Below are positions 1 through 9,218 of a stretch of 64,000 nt of DNA, one piece after another (the first letter of the stretch is position 1; each line of letters begins with the position of its first letter). This DNA is from Paenibacillus lignilyticus (GTDB taxonomy: Bacteria > Bacillota > Bacilli > Paenibacillales > Paenibacillaceae). The position numbers were made by a program, and so were the translations under genes. The DNA is taken from the NCBI RefSeq assembly GCF_017942085.1, contig NZ_JAGKSP010000011.1, positions 148,696 to 212,695 of the forward strand, in the 5' to 3' direction. A model generated the notes under the pieces. The model was not told where the DNA came from. It saw only the letters and a program-made list of their open reading frames with translations, and ran no database searches.

Positions 1-909
1 GCTAATAACCGCTTTGAATAACCCGGCTGCCGTCGCATAAGAGTACCGATTGCTCAAGATCCCGATGCGATACACATAGGTATCAATGACATCGGAAACA
101 TCTCTTAGAATGGGATTGTTGCCGAGCAGCAGCAGATCATCGAAGCCCGCATTCAATATCCCGCCTACCGCCAGGATCAGAAAGATGATTACGACCGGCA
201 TAATGCAAGGAAGCGTAATGAGAATCATCATCCTAAAGCGGCTGGCCCCGTCAATGGAGGCCGATTCGTACAGATGCGGGTCAACCCCTGCAATCGCCGC
301 AAGGTAAACAATCGTCGCGAATCCGATATCCTTCCAGATTCCCGTCGTGACCACAATTGTCCAGAAGTATTCCGGCATGGACAAGAAATTGATCGGCTCC
401 TCTATCAGATGAAGCTTCTGCAGCAGAATGTTGATGCTCCCGTTATCCGTGGAAAGCATGGACATCGCAAATCCGGCCACGATAACCCAAGAGAGGAAGT
501 GAGGCAAGTAACTTACGGTTTGTACAATTCGCTTAAACACCATGCTTCTGACCTCATTGAGAAGCAGTGCCAGAATGATCGGAGCCGGAAATCCGAAGAA
601 CAGCTTAAGCAGGCTGATCATAATCGTGTTGCGCATGATTTGCCAAAATTCAGGCGCCTCAACAAACATCTTAAAGTGCTTAAACCCTACCCAAGGACTT
701 GCCCAGAAGCCTTCAAACATGTTGTAGTCCTGAAACGCCATCAGAACGCCGTACATCGGTATGTAACTAAATACAAAGATGAACGCGATGGAAGGGATGA
801 TCATAAGCTGCAAGTCCCATTGGTTTCTTAACGTCTCGATCAGCTTCGGCTTTGCTTTCCGCTGTTTTGAAGGTGCCGTCGTCGCACTGATGGATTGCTG
901 CGCTTCCAA
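1..909 (-). CDS. Sugar ABC transporter permease, LplB type (3' end cut by window)
   Basis: Inner-membrane permease of a carbohydrate ABC importer. The readable 303 residues contain hydrophobic helices starting near residue 35 and the EAA loop with DGASRFRMM, which contacts the ATPase. The translation matches the LplB/YtcP-partner family and closely resembles the permease at 5525-6436. The start is a TTG at 907-909, chosen because AGGAGGGGG lies about ten bases upstream and no ATG fits. The family is usually 300-330 residues, so only a short C-terminal piece is missing. It is the first gene of another transporter operon that leaves the window. Substrate unknown. Confidence 0.9.
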   Translation of the reverse strand, partial: MEAQQSISATTAPSKQRKAKPKLIETLRNQWDLQLMIIPSIAFIFVFSYIPMYGVLMAFQDYNMFEGFWASPWVGFKHFKMFVEAPEFWQIMRNTIMISLLKLFFGFPAPIILALLLNEVRSMVFKRIVQTVSYLPHFLSWVIVAGFAMSMLSTDNGSINILLQKLHLIEEPINFLSMPEYFWTIVVTTGIWKDIGFATIVYLAAIAGVDPHLYESASIDGASRFRMMILITLPCIMPVVIIFLILAVGGILNAGFDDLLLLGNNPILRDVSDVIDTYVYRIGILSNRYSYATAAGLFKAVIS

Positions 910-1026
910 CTTGTTACCCCCTCCTGATTTGTTACATTTAGTATAAAAGTAACGAGAAACCTTTCCTATGAGAGTAAGCAATGAAAACTTGCACATATCA
1001 ATGAACAGTCTTGCGGCAATTGTGCA

Positions 1027-1068
1027 AACAAAAAAACAATCCACTCCGCCTCCAGGCGTAAGGATTGT
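1027..1068 (-). terminator. Rho-independent terminator after the oxidoreductase gene
   Basis: Read on the minus strand, ACAATCC pairs with GGATTGT around an inner GCCT/AGGC stem and is followed by a run of T (1027-1036). It closes the operon that ends at 1093. Confidence 0.75.
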
Positions 1069-1092
1069 TGATGATCTAACCAATACGATTTC

Positions 1093-2409
1093 TTATGGCC
1101 CCGCAGTTTGCTGCCGACCATCTTGCATGTCCCTTAGCCGCCAAATAAAATCAGAGCCGCGTTCACGCAGCATGCCATACGTTATGATCGCCCCCTTAGG
1201 GATGTCTACCCCGGCGATCACGTTCTGAGCGAGCGCATAAGGCAGACCGTCCTCCGGAGTAGAGCCTACTGCCGCAACCAGATGAGCGCGGACCCTATCG
1301 CCGCCCATTCCATCCAGCGCTTCCCCTGCCTTGATATGTCGCTTGGCCACAGCCACGACGTCGCTCGTCGCCTTAAGCTGCGGGCTTCCCGTTGCTTCAC
1401 CGAGCAGAACGGCTTTCGCAATCGATATCGGCGTCTCCATACCTACAAAATGATGAGCGCGATATATGATCCCTTGGGAACCATCCGATGACATCGGTAT
1501 CCCCTTATCTCGCAGCTGGCGTTGTACGAAAGGATCAGAACTGCCGGTGACGACAAAGACGCCGCCGTTCAGATGATCATGGCTGACATCGCCGTTCTCG
1601 CGAAAATCAACAACATCGACGACCCCATGGCGGTGAAGAACGCCCCCTTCTTTCCGCAAGCGGAACACCTCCGGGATTTGCGAGAGTTGCACCTGCGGCT
1701 TGTGCATACCGGGAATGTCCGGCACGTATCCCGTCATGTTAGCGATACACGCCATCTCGATCTGGTATTTGGAGCCGTCCCAATACGCAATATCGGTGTC
1801 GCGCATCGCATCTCGATCATTTAATCTGCGTTCGATTTCCTCCTGTGAATGAACAGTCATCCATTTGCCTAGCACGGGCACGTCAAACCCTAAGGTCCGC
1901 GCCCAGTCGTACAACCCCTTGGCCAGACTTGGTTGATCTCCGTCGGCAAGTGTGTAAACGACGCCTTCCTGTTCGGCAACGCTGCGAAGTGCAGCGCCAA
2001 TGCCAACGTCTGCCTCGATATTGACCATCACCACATGCTTCTTGTGCCGAAGAGCCTCATAGGCGAACTGCGCACCGAATACGGGCAAGCCCGTTGCATC
2101 CACAATAACATCAAGATCACAGGACAGCATATCGTATGGATTCATCGCGATGACGGGCTTGCCTGCCTCAATGCCCGCTTGAATATCTGGCCTAGAATCC
2201 GCTGTCTTGATCTCGTTTCTGTCGAATCCGGCTGCCATATACATGTCAGCTGCGTAGGACGGATTAACGTCATAGACGACCGAAATCCGCATCCCCTTCA
2301 TTCGCGCAGCCTGAATGACGAGTCCGGTGCTGAATCTGCCGGCGCCGGCAACGCCTACACGAATCGGTCTTACTCGGCTTGTCAGCAGCCGGAGCAAAAG
2401 ATTATCCAT
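1093..2409 (-). CDS. NAD(P)-dependent oxidoreductase with C-terminal SAF domain
   Basis: About 438 residues. The N-terminal Rossmann fold shows GVAGAGRFSTG near residue 20, as in homoserine-dehydrogenase-like proteins; the C-terminal 80 residues (KRHIKAGEALDGMGGD onward) look like an SAF/flagellar-FlgA-like domain. This pairing is known in proteins annotated as SAF-domain oxidoreductases, whose substrate is generally unassigned. ATG at 2409 is preferred over a longer frame because AGAAGGTGATGG precedes it. It follows the PhyH dioxygenase by 13 bases, so the two are cotranscribed and may act in sequence on one small molecule, perhaps a sugar acid; that is inference. Confidence 0.75.
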   Translation of the reverse strand: MDNLLLRLLTSRVRPIRVGVAGAGRFSTGLVIQAARMKGMRISVVYDVNPSYAADMYMAAGFDRNEIKTADSRPDIQAGIEAGKPVIAMNPYDMLSCDLDVIVDATGLPVFGAQFAYEALRHKKHVVMVNIEADVGIGAALRSVAEQEGVVYTLADGDQPSLAKGLYDWARTLGFDVPVLGKWMTVHSQEEIERRLNDRDAMRDTDIAYWDGSKYQIEMACIANMTGYVPDIPGMHKPQVQLSQIPEVFRLRKEGGVLHRHGVVDVVDFRENGDVSHDHLNGGVFVVTGSSDPFVQRQLRDKGIPMSSDGSQGIIYRAHHFVGMETPISIAKAVLLGEATGSPQLKATSDVVAVAKRHIKAGEALDGMGGDRVRAHLVAAVGSTPEDGLPYALAQNVIAGVDIPKGAIITYGMLRERGSDFIWRLRDMQDGRQQTAGP

Positions 2410-2422
2410 TCCATCACCTTCT

Positions 2423-3181
2423 CTACTGGAATACATGCGGATCGCGCGGCCACGGGCAGGCGCCGAGCAGCATATTTCGCAGCGGCGTGTTCTCCTTATT
2501 GCCGAGCAGCGTAGCGCTCGGTTCATAGCCCGGCCATTGCTTGAGAAACAGCGGACCGTAATTGTAAATCAGCGACCTCCGCTGCTCGGAAGAGGTGTTA
2601 TCCATTGCGGCGTGATAGGTAGCCCCATCGAACAAGACTGCCGTTCCGGCCCTCACATTCATCCGCACATGGCCGGGCATCTGTCCTCCCGCTTCCGCAG
2701 CAGGCAGCACTTCATCGCGCATGTGCCGGCTGCCCGGCAAGAAGGAAAGGCAGCCTCCGTCGTAAGGCACGTCGGCCGTAAAGTAAAACACCTTCACCAT
2801 AAACGGTACCCGTTTCCCGCCGATCAGCATCGTCGTTGCGGTATCTCTATGCCAATTCGCATGCGTTGCTTGTCCCGGATGCTTAATAAACAGCTCATTG
2901 TCGATCATCGTGAACGCATCGCCAATCACGTCCCGCATAATGCCCATCATCCGCGGATGCTCCATCAGCGCAAGATAAATCTCTCCATGCTCAATGACGC
3001 TGCTCACCTTATCGATGTTAGGCGGCATGATACTCCCTTTAGCCTTCCAGGCGGCAAGTGTTGCATCCATCGCCGTGTTGTAGGTATGCAGCTCCCCTTC
3101 GCTTAGAAAATCTTCAATGGCTAAGTAGCCGTCTCGCTCCCAGGAAAGATACTGCTCCATCGTCAACTCATGCAAATGCAT
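2423..3181 (-). CDS. Phytanoyl-CoA dioxygenase (PhyH) family protein
   Basis: A 252-residue Fe(II)/2-oxoglutarate-dependent oxygenase of the PhyH fold. Likely iron ligands are visible as H111-x-D113 in WHRDT and H190 in TYHAAMD; an arginine pair at 201-202 is placed to bind 2-oxoglutarate. The start has an AGGAGGT ribosome site eight bases upstream. Bacterial members hydroxylate varied small molecules, so the substrate cannot be read from sequence. It is first in a two-gene unit with the oxidoreductase and is separated from the upstream GH172-like gene by a strong terminator, so it has its own promoter. Confidence 0.85.
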   Translation of the reverse strand: MHLHELTMEQYLSWERDGYLAIEDFLSEGELHTYNTAMDATLAAWKAKGSIMPPNIDKVSSVIEHGEIYLALMEHPRMMGIMRDVIGDAFTMIDNELFIKHPGQATHANWHRDTATTMLIGGKRVPFMVKVFYFTADVPYDGGCLSFLPGSRHMRDEVLPAAEAGGQMPGHVRMNVRAGTAVLFDGATYHAAMDNTSSEQRRSLIYNYGPLFLKQWPGYEPSATLLGNKENTPLRNMLLGACPWPRDPHVFQ

Positions 3182-3242
3182 CGATTCGACCTCCTACCGA
3201 AATGTTTATCCATGACCTTATGTTAAGTCGGATAGAGGCAGG

Positions 3243-3248
3243 ATTATA
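3243..3248 (-). promoter_or_regulatory. Candidate -10 box for the PhyH operon
   Basis: A perfect TATAAT on the minus strand lies in the 115-base gap upstream of the PhyH gene and downstream of the terminator. No convincing -35 hexamer is seen 17 bases away, so this is tentative. Confidence 0.3.
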
Positions 3249-3296
3249 GAGGATCGTTTGCTCCGTTTCCGTGACATTTTGCTGTTTTGATCCATT

Positions 3297-3350
3297 AAAA
3301 AAGCGCTATCCGACAAGCCATCGCATTCGATGGTACTTGTCGGATAACGC
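3297..3350 (-). terminator. Strong terminator after the DUF2961 gene
   Basis: A long stem (GCG-TATCCGACAAG paired with CTTGTCGGATA-CGC, with an inner CCATCG/CGATGG stem) ends in TTTTTT on the minus strand. Confidence 0.9.
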
Positions 3351-3369
3351 CTCGCTAAATGCCTTTCCC

Positions 3370-4476
3370 TTACACGTCGCTGCGTTTCGGGCCGTCCGTT
3401 TCGCCACCCAGCAAATCCTTTATCCGATCCTCCCTGGACGGAAAGCCGGCAAACGGCTGCGAAGGCAGCGACTGATACCAGTAGGCAACCGCACAATAAT
3501 CATCGCTCAGCTCAAAATAACAATCATCCGCATCTGGCCCATTACCCGCTGCCCGATACCTCGTAAAGTCATCTCCCCAATAGGCCTGTGCTTTGGCGCC
3601 GGAGCCGTAGCCGATTTGCTGTACCGTCACCTTCAAGCTGTCTTGGAAATAGATTGGATCGCGGACATGGAAACGATAGATGGAATAAAGGCCGTTGTCA
3701 TGATCAACGAGCGGTGCCCCTTGATACGGTGTCAGCACCTCATCGAGTCCCCAAGCGGAGCCCATATAGTCCTCGGCGCCTGTTCCGCAGATGGTCGGAT
3801 AATCCGAATCGCCATCGATATAGAACTTCACTTCTCCCTCTCCCCACCAGCAGTCCCGGTAGATGCTGCGTACGCCAAGCGTCGTTCCGAGATAAACGCC
3901 CCGCCCTTTAATGTTGTCTGCGATGACGAAATCCTCGTGCATCGGGCAAGGATTACTGCGTCTAAATTGCGCATGAAAATAACCGGTCGACTCGTCCAAC
4001 TCATCGCCGCGCGTCACGTCGAATTGATAGAACAAATGAGATACATCAGAGCCGGAGTCATTCTCGATGGTTACGATCGCCTTCTCCTTGAAGGGCATCG
4101 GAATCCAGCAGTTCAGCCCTTTCCCGCTCTGCATCGTGACGCAGTCGGATAACATCACTTTCTGCCTGCCATGCGCCACGCCGAAGAAGTCACCGATAGG
4201 CGCTTCCACGCTCGGGTGTGTCTGACCATCCCAATACATCCGAATGATGACGTTACGCATATGATCGATGTTGCCAGGCGGAAGCGTGATCCATATATGA
4301 CGAATCATGCCCGGTCCGTCGCAATTGACCAGCTCGATCGTCTGACCTTTCCGGAACCCTTCGATGCACGGTGAACCCTTCCGGCCATTCTGCGATTGAC
4401 CGCCGGCGCCGATTGCTCCTGTTTTATTTTCCGACGTAAACGCACGGCTCTCTATGTTCTTCAACTCATACAGCAT
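3370..4476 (-). CDS. DUF2961 / GH172-like glycoside hydrolase
   Basis: A 368-residue protein without signal peptide. It matches the DUF2961 family, part of which is classed as GH172 (enzymes on difructose anhydride or alpha-D-arabinofuranosides built from two jelly-roll domains). Typical blocks are the N-terminal GMIRHIWIT segment, the middle GDFFGVAHG block and the late GTGAEDYMGSAWG motif. Start ATG has GGAGGT nine bases upstream. It sits between two terminators, downstream of an importer operon, so it is a separate unit that may process the imported sugar in the cytoplasm. The actual substrate is not known. Confidence 0.85.
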   Translation of the reverse strand: MLYELKNIESRAFTSENKTGAIGAGGQSQNGRKGSPCIEGFRKGQTIELVNCDGPGMIRHIWITLPPGNIDHMRNVIIRMYWDGQTHPSVEAPIGDFFGVAHGRQKVMLSDCVTMQSGKGLNCWIPMPFKEKAIVTIENDSGSDVSHLFYQFDVTRGDELDESTGYFHAQFRRSNPCPMHEDFVIADNIKGRGVYLGTTLGVRSIYRDCWWGEGEVKFYIDGDSDYPTICGTGAEDYMGSAWGLDEVLTPYQGAPLVDHDNGLYSIYRFHVRDPIYFQDSLKVTVQQIGYGSGAKAQAYWGDDFTRYRAAGNGPDADDCYFELSDDYCAVAYWYQSLPSQPFAGFPSREDRIKDLLGGETDGPKRSDV

Positions 4477-4555
4477 GCTGCAGCTACCTCCGTCTATATA
4501 GGGATATAATTGGTCCTCTACCTATTAATGCCACTACCTATACCCCGTTGTCTAG

Positions 4556-4605
4556 TAAAATAAAAAAGACCCCGAACCGGTTCTGCGAACACGCTTCGAG
4601 GACTC
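4556..4605 (-). terminator. Terminator of the 4.6-8.2 kb transporter operon
   Basis: On the minus strand CCTCGAA pairs with TTCGGGG (one G-T pair) and is followed by GTC and a T-rich tract at 4556-4567. Confidence 0.7.
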
Positions 4606-4621
4606 TCCTTCCTTGCGACTA

Positions 4622-5506
4622 CTACTCTTTCACCGAACCCAGCATGATGCCGCTAATGAAGTACTTCTGCATGAACGGATACACAACCAGAATCGGAATC
4701 ATGGTGATGACGAGCTTCGCGGCGGTCAAGCTGCGGTTGGATACCGAAGCCATGCTCTTGATCTGCTCTACATCGCGAACCGTCGTATCGAATTTGACGA
4801 CAAGCTGCTGGATGTAAGTTTGCAGCGGAAAATCGTCCGTTGTCATGGAATAAATTAAGCCATCATAATAAGCGTTCCAGTTACCGACAACGACGAAGAG
4901 CGCAATAGTCGCCATAATCGGCATGGACAGCGGAATATAGATCTGCAGCAATCTGCGCCACGGCCCTGCGCCGTCAATGCTCGCGGATTCTTCAAGCTCA
5001 GAAGGAATATTCCTGAAATAGTTAAGCATGAGGATAATATTGAATTGACCGACGGCACCGGGAATGACAAGCGCCCAGATCGTCCCAAGCATGTGCATAT
5101 CCTTCACTGTAAAGAACATCGGGACAACGCTCGGTCCAAACAGCATCGTGGCGATAATAATCCACATGTACACGCCTCTGGAACGAAATGCCTTCTTACT
5201 TCTGGACAGCGGATAAGCAGCCAGGACAACCAGTACCATATTAATGATCAATGCAAGGATTACCCGTTTGATCGATACGCCGGCGGCAGTCAGAATGGCG
5301 TGATCTTGGAAAATCGTCGTGTATGTCTTCCAGCTCAGGCCGAGCGGATAAATCGTTACGAGACCTGCCGTCGCTTTGGCGCTGTCGCTCAATGAAATAG
5401 CCAGGATGTTGAGCAGCGGAACAAGTGTAATGACGGCCAACAAGGTCAGAATACCGTATATGATCGTGTTGGTGATAATATCGCTTTTCGTTAACCGAAT
5501 TCCCAT
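4622..5506 (-). CDS. Carbohydrate ABC transporter permease, YtcP/LplC (AraQ-like) type
   Basis: A 294-residue inner-membrane permease with about six helices and the EAA loop (ELEESASIDGAGPWRRL) near residue 190. The start is placed at ATG 5506, five bases after GGGGTGA; the in-frame GTG three codons earlier overlaps that ribosome site. It is the last gene of the unit lipoprotein (6513) - LplB permease (5525) - this permease, which sits behind the YesM/YesN genes. No ATPase is encoded here; such importers commonly share an MsmX-type ATPase encoded elsewhere. Confidence 0.93.
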   Translation of the reverse strand: MGIRLTKSDIITNTIIYGILTLLAVITLVPLLNILAISLSDSAKATAGLVTIYPLGLSWKTYTTIFQDHAILTAAGVSIKRVILALIINMVLVVLAAYPLSRSKKAFRSRGVYMWIIIATMLFGPSVVPMFFTVKDMHMLGTIWALVIPGAVGQFNIILMLNYFRNIPSELEESASIDGAGPWRRLLQIYIPLSMPIMATIALFVVVGNWNAYYDGLIYSMTTDDFPLQTYIQQLVVKFDTTVRDVEQIKSMASVSNRSLTAAKLVITMIPILVVYPFMQKYFISGIMLGSVKE

Positions 5507-5524
5507 CCGTTTCACCCCAATCGT

Positions 5525-6436
5525 CTAGAACACTTTATATTCGCCGTATTTTTCTGCCAGCCATTGCGAGATTAGAATAAATATAAAGGCAACTGCCGAT
5601 CGGAACAGCCCTACTGCAGTAGCGAATTCATATTGATTGCTCTGGAAACCCATCCGGTAAATATACGTGTCATAGATATCCGCCACTTGATAGACCAGCG
5701 GATTGTACAAGTTGAAGATTTGGTCAAAGCCTCCGCTTAGAATACCTTGAAGGCTCAGGATCAGAATCAAGATAACCGTACCCTTGATACTCGGCAGCGT
5801 AATATTCACCAACTTCGCCCATCTTGAAGCGCCATCCACATCAGCTGCTTCATACAGATTCGGATTAATAGCCGTTAGCGCCGCCAAGAAGACGATGGCA
5901 TTAAATCCGAAGCCCTTCCACACATCCGTTAAATAAATGATGATCATAAACCAGGTGTTATTATTGAAGAACATGGTCGGCTCGCCGCCGGAGATTTTGT
6001 GAACCAAGCCGTTGATCAAACCGTCAATCGAGAAGAAGTCTTTGAAAATACCGGCCATAATAACCCACGATAGAAAGAACGGCAGATACACGATCGTCTG
6101 TACCGATCTCTTGAACCACTTTTTCTTAATTTCGTGCAGCAGCAAAGCGAAAGCAAGCGCGCAGGAAATATTGAGGATGATTTTGATAATGGAGATCGTA
6201 ATCGTATTCATGGTAATTTGTTTAAACTCCGGTATTTGAAACAGCATTTTGAAATGGTCCAGCCCCGCCCAGGGCGATCCCCATATGCCGGCGATCGGAT
6301 CAAAATATTTGAAAGCCATGATAGATCCAAGCGTTGGATAAATGCTGAAAATAGCCAATAGGACAATACTCGGAAACAACATGAAGTGATAGTGGATGGC
6401 TTCCTTGCTACGCACTCTGTTCGTCTTCAACATCAT
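5525..6436 (-). CDS. Carbohydrate ABC transporter permease, LplB type
   Basis: A 303-residue permease with a long hydrophilic N-terminus, six predicted helices and an EAA loop (NLYEAADVDGASRWAKL) around residue 195. It pairs with the permease 18 bases downstream to form the heterodimeric channel. GAGGTGG precedes two consecutive ATG codons (6436 and 6433); either could start. A hairpin lies between it and the lipoprotein gene, so permease levels are probably lower than those of the binding protein. Confidence 0.93.
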   Translation of the reverse strand: MMLKTNRVRSKEAIHYHFMLFPSIVLLAIFSIYPTLGSIMAFKYFDPIAGIWGSPWAGLDHFKMLFQIPEFKQITMNTITISIIKIILNISCALAFALLLHEIKKKWFKRSVQTIVYLPFFLSWVIMAGIFKDFFSIDGLINGLVHKISGGEPTMFFNNNTWFMIIIYLTDVWKGFGFNAIVFLAALTAINPNLYEAADVDGASRWAKLVNITLPSIKGTVILILILSLQGILSGGFDQIFNLYNPLVYQVADIYDTYIYRMGFQSNQYEFATAVGLFRSAVAFIFILISQWLAEKYGEYKVF

Positions 6437-6458
6437 TCCACCTCAATTCGGATGAAAC

Positions 6459-6490
6459 AAGTGCCGAGGCTGGGGGGCAGCTCAGCACTT
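6459..6490 (-). other. Intercistronic hairpin between binding protein and permease genes
   Basis: AAGTGC and GCACTT close a stem with inner GAG/CTC and CTG/CAG pairs. No T run follows, so it looks like an mRNA-stabilising or partly terminating hairpin, often seen after sugar-binding-protein genes. Confidence 0.6.
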
Positions 6491-6512
6491 GTTAAAGAGT
6501 AAGAAATCTGAA

Positions 6513-8243
6513 TTATTTACCTACGATATCATTCACTTCGGCCGTGATATCTTTACCGCCCATGTCGTTCCAGAGCTTAACGAAGCTATCGAATTCGTCA
6601 ATCGATTTCTTGCCTGTAATGATTTCAAGGAACGTCTTCTTCTCCAGGTCATCCATGGAAGCTTTCTTCTTCTGCATCAAATCGGTCGAACCGATAAATG
6701 CCGGAAGTGTTTGTTGAACCGGGTTTTTAACAAGACCCGCTGCGCCGACCGCGAATTGGTTAGCAAGGCTCCACAGCCCCATATCCGCAAACTTATCCGT
6801 AGCTTTCTCGTAGTTCTGAATCGCCGTTGCCTGCGCTTTCGACTCCGGATCTGCTTTGTCCATAGGCGTTGTGCCGTTTAGGACATCTTGAATCGCTTTG
6901 TAACGAACCGTAATTTCATGCGGGTCCTTCGCACTTACGCCAACCGGCAGCAAAGGCATTTTCGCATTCAAATATTTAGCGCCTTCGTCGATAGTCAGCT
7001 TATTGTACCAATCCAGATGTTTCGTGTTTGCTTCTTGCGCATAGTTCAGCATTTTCATGATGGCTTCCGGGTGACTGAAGCCTTTCTTCACGACAACAAA
7101 CGATCTAACGGCGCCGTAACCTTTAGCATGAGCAACGCCGTCTACGCCTTGCAGTACAGTCGCCTGCCAGTTCGCGTTGTGATCGTTCTTGATGGAGTCG
7201 GGAAGCGGATACCAAGTAGACCACCAAGCGCCTTGGAAGACACCTGCTTTGCCTTTGGCAATCATTTCAACCGATTTGTTGCTGTCATTCATGATGAAAT
7301 CCGGCGCGATCATGCCTTCTTTGTACCATTTCGCCAATCTTTCCAGCGCGCCTTTCATTTCAGGCTGAACGGAACCGTAACCTACGCTTCCGTCTGCTGT
7401 TTTCACCCATTGGCCCGGATAGGAATTGTACGCTCCGAATACGAAGTCAAAGGAGTTTGTGTCTGCGCCGTAAATATTTTGTTGGGCAGGAAGCACGCCT
7501 GCACCGAATTTGTCTTTGAACGCTTTAAGCGCAGTCTCGACATCATCAAGCGTTTTCGGTTCAGGAAGACCTACTTGATCCAGCCAATCCTTCCGTGTCC
7601 ATATAACCGGGATTGCCGTTTCAACGTCTGCGATCGATGGAATCGCATAGAGCTTGCCGTCGGAGGAAACCGCGTTCAGCGCATCAGGTCCACCTAATGC
7701 AATGCTTTCTTTGAGGAATGGCGATGCATAATCTTCGTATACCTTAGACAGATCCTCGATCATGTCTGCTTTAATCAGTTTCTTCAAGATGCTCAGACCG
7801 TTCGGATCCACGCTGATCGAAAGCACGTCCGGAATGTTGTTTGCCGCAATCAGCAAGCTGACCTTTTGCTCGAAAGCAAAGTTCTGGTCGCTTGTCGACC
7901 AAGCCATCTTCGGCTTCACATTCAAATTCTCTTCAAACCATTTCTGTACATCGTTATTCTCAAAGCTCTCTCCTGCAGGCGGTTTCGCTTCCGCGGAAAT
8001 CGAAATCCCTGTAGTGAATTCAACCAACTCGTCCATCTTGGCAAACGGATCAGGCTTCTCAGCAGGCGCAGTGTTTTCTGCTGCCGCGTTATTCGTACCG
8101 GACTCATTCGTTGCTGCCGCATTGTTAGCTGCTGCAGTGTTGCCGTTCTCGCTTGTATTGTTCGAATTGCCGCATGCCGCGCTTGTCAACATTAACGCCG
8201 CGATCAGTGAAATCGATGCTGCTGCCTTTACTTTGTTGTTCAC
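6513..8243 (-). CDS. Extracellular solute-binding lipoprotein (sugar ABC importer)
   Basis: A 576-residue lipoprotein. The GTG start at 8243 follows AAGGGGG; the translation begins with a basic n-region, a hydrophobic stretch and the lipobox LTSAAC with C24 as the lipidated cysteine, then a low-complexity Ala/Asn/Thr linker. The length and the family-1-like body match the large LplA-type binding proteins used with LplB/YtcP permeases for oligosaccharides. Located directly downstream of the yesN-like gene, it is probably induced by that two-component system. Sugar ligand unknown. Confidence 0.9.
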   Translation of the reverse strand: MNNKVKAAASISLIAALMLTSAACGNSNNTSENGNTAAANNAAATNESGTNNAAAENTAPAEKPDPFAKMDELVEFTTGISISAEAKPPAGESFENNDVQKWFEENLNVKPKMAWSTSDQNFAFEQKVSLLIAANNIPDVLSISVDPNGLSILKKLIKADMIEDLSKVYEDYASPFLKESIALGGPDALNAVSSDGKLYAIPSIADVETAIPVIWTRKDWLDQVGLPEPKTLDDVETALKAFKDKFGAGVLPAQQNIYGADTNSFDFVFGAYNSYPGQWVKTADGSVGYGSVQPEMKGALERLAKWYKEGMIAPDFIMNDSNKSVEMIAKGKAGVFQGAWWSTWYPLPDSIKNDHNANWQATVLQGVDGVAHAKGYGAVRSFVVVKKGFSHPEAIMKMLNYAQEANTKHLDWYNKLTIDEGAKYLNAKMPLLPVGVSAKDPHEITVRYKAIQDVLNGTTPMDKADPESKAQATAIQNYEKATDKFADMGLWSLANQFAVGAAGLVKNPVQQTLPAFIGSTDLMQKKKASMDDLEKKTFLEIITGKKSIDEFDSFVKLWNDMGGKDITAEVNDIVGK

Positions 8244-8415
8244 TTGAATCCCCCTTGACCTCTGTGAATTTGTTGTATTGCGTATCTCTATAGTAAGCCT
8301 GAATTGCGGAAGGACGAGATAGACAATCATCATCAGCAACTGGGAATCCGGTTATCAACTATACGCGTTTCCAATACAAATTTCGTACTATTTCAGCATA
8401 ATCTTCCCTTGTTGT

Positions 8416-8429
8416 TGAAAGCGCTTAAT
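8416..8429. promoter_or_regulatory. Candidate cre (CcpA) site upstream of the binding-protein gene
   Basis: TGAAAGCGCTTAAT matches the catabolite-responsive consensus TGWAANCGNTNWCA at 12 of 14 positions. It lies between the yesN-like gene and the lipoprotein gene, where glucose repression would be expected. CcpA itself is not in the window. Confidence 0.4.
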
Positions 8430-8444
8430 TTTCCAATTCAATCA

Positions 8445-9218
8445 TTATCGATTCCGTTCCCGGAACTCCGTGGGCGTCATGCCGCAATGCTCGCGGAACA
8501 GCTTGCTGAAATACTTCTCATCTTGGAAGCCGAGCTGGTCCGCGATCAAGTAGACGGGCTTGCTCGTTTTGCGCAGCAGCGATTCGGCGGATTGGATCTT
8601 CAGGTTTTTCAAATAGTCGCTGAACGGGGTTCCCACGATATCCTTGAAGCACAGGCTGAAATACCCTCTGCTCATGTTGACGGCTTTGGCGACCTCTTCT
8701 TGGTTGATGCCATGGAATAAATGCTCGTTCATGAATTTGACCGCATTATTAATACAAGAGACCACTTCCTCGGAGTAGCGTTTCCCTTGTTCGTTCTTAA
8801 AGATCGGCGCATACTCGCTCCCGCTCCGGTCTTTGTTCTCGCGGCGGATGCGGCTCTCGATTCGCGCCAGCACATCCTCGAGCTTCTCCTTTTCCAGCTG
8901 TGTTTTCACAATATAATCAATCGCGCCAAGGCGCATCGTCTCTTGAATGAACTCAAAGTCTTGATGGCAGGTCAGCACGACCACCTTCAGATCGGGGAAG
9001 CTGTTTTGCGTTTCCTTCATGAGCTCGAACCCCGACATGCCCGGCATCGTCAGATCCATAAACATGACATCGACACCGTTGCCTTTCAGAAACTCAAGCG
9101 CTTTGTCGCCGCTGCTGACGTCGCCGACGATCTTGAAGCTGAATTTCTCCCACGGAAGTACGGAAATAAGCCCTTTTCTCACATAGATTTCATCATCTAC
9201 GATTAAAGTTCTGATCAT
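8445..9218 (-). CDS. YesN-type response regulator (receiver + AraC HTH)
   Basis: A 257-residue regulator: receiver domain at 1-120 with acidic pair D9/D10, phospho-acceptor D55 and K105, then a short linker and a C-terminal AraC/XylS double helix-turn-helix (about 155-255, with MSRGYFSLCFKDIVG). The family is usually longer (350-550 residues), so this one has an unusually short linker. AAGGAGG precedes the ATG. It overlaps the sensor kinase gene by four bases, so translation is coupled. Expected target: the adjacent transporter operon. Confidence 0.93.
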   Translation of the reverse strand: MIRTLIVDDEIYVRKGLISVLPWEKFSFKIVGDVSSGDKALEFLKGNGVDVMFMDLTMPGMSGFELMKETQNSFPDLKVVVLTCHQDFEFIQETMRLGAIDYIVKTQLEKEKLEDVLARIESRIRRENKDRSGSEYAPIFKNEQGKRYSEEVVSCINNAVKFMNEHLFHGINQEEVAKAVNMSRGYFSLCFKDIVGTPFSDYLKNLKIQSAESLLRKTSKPVYLIADQLGFQDEKYFSKLFREHCGMTPTEFRERNR

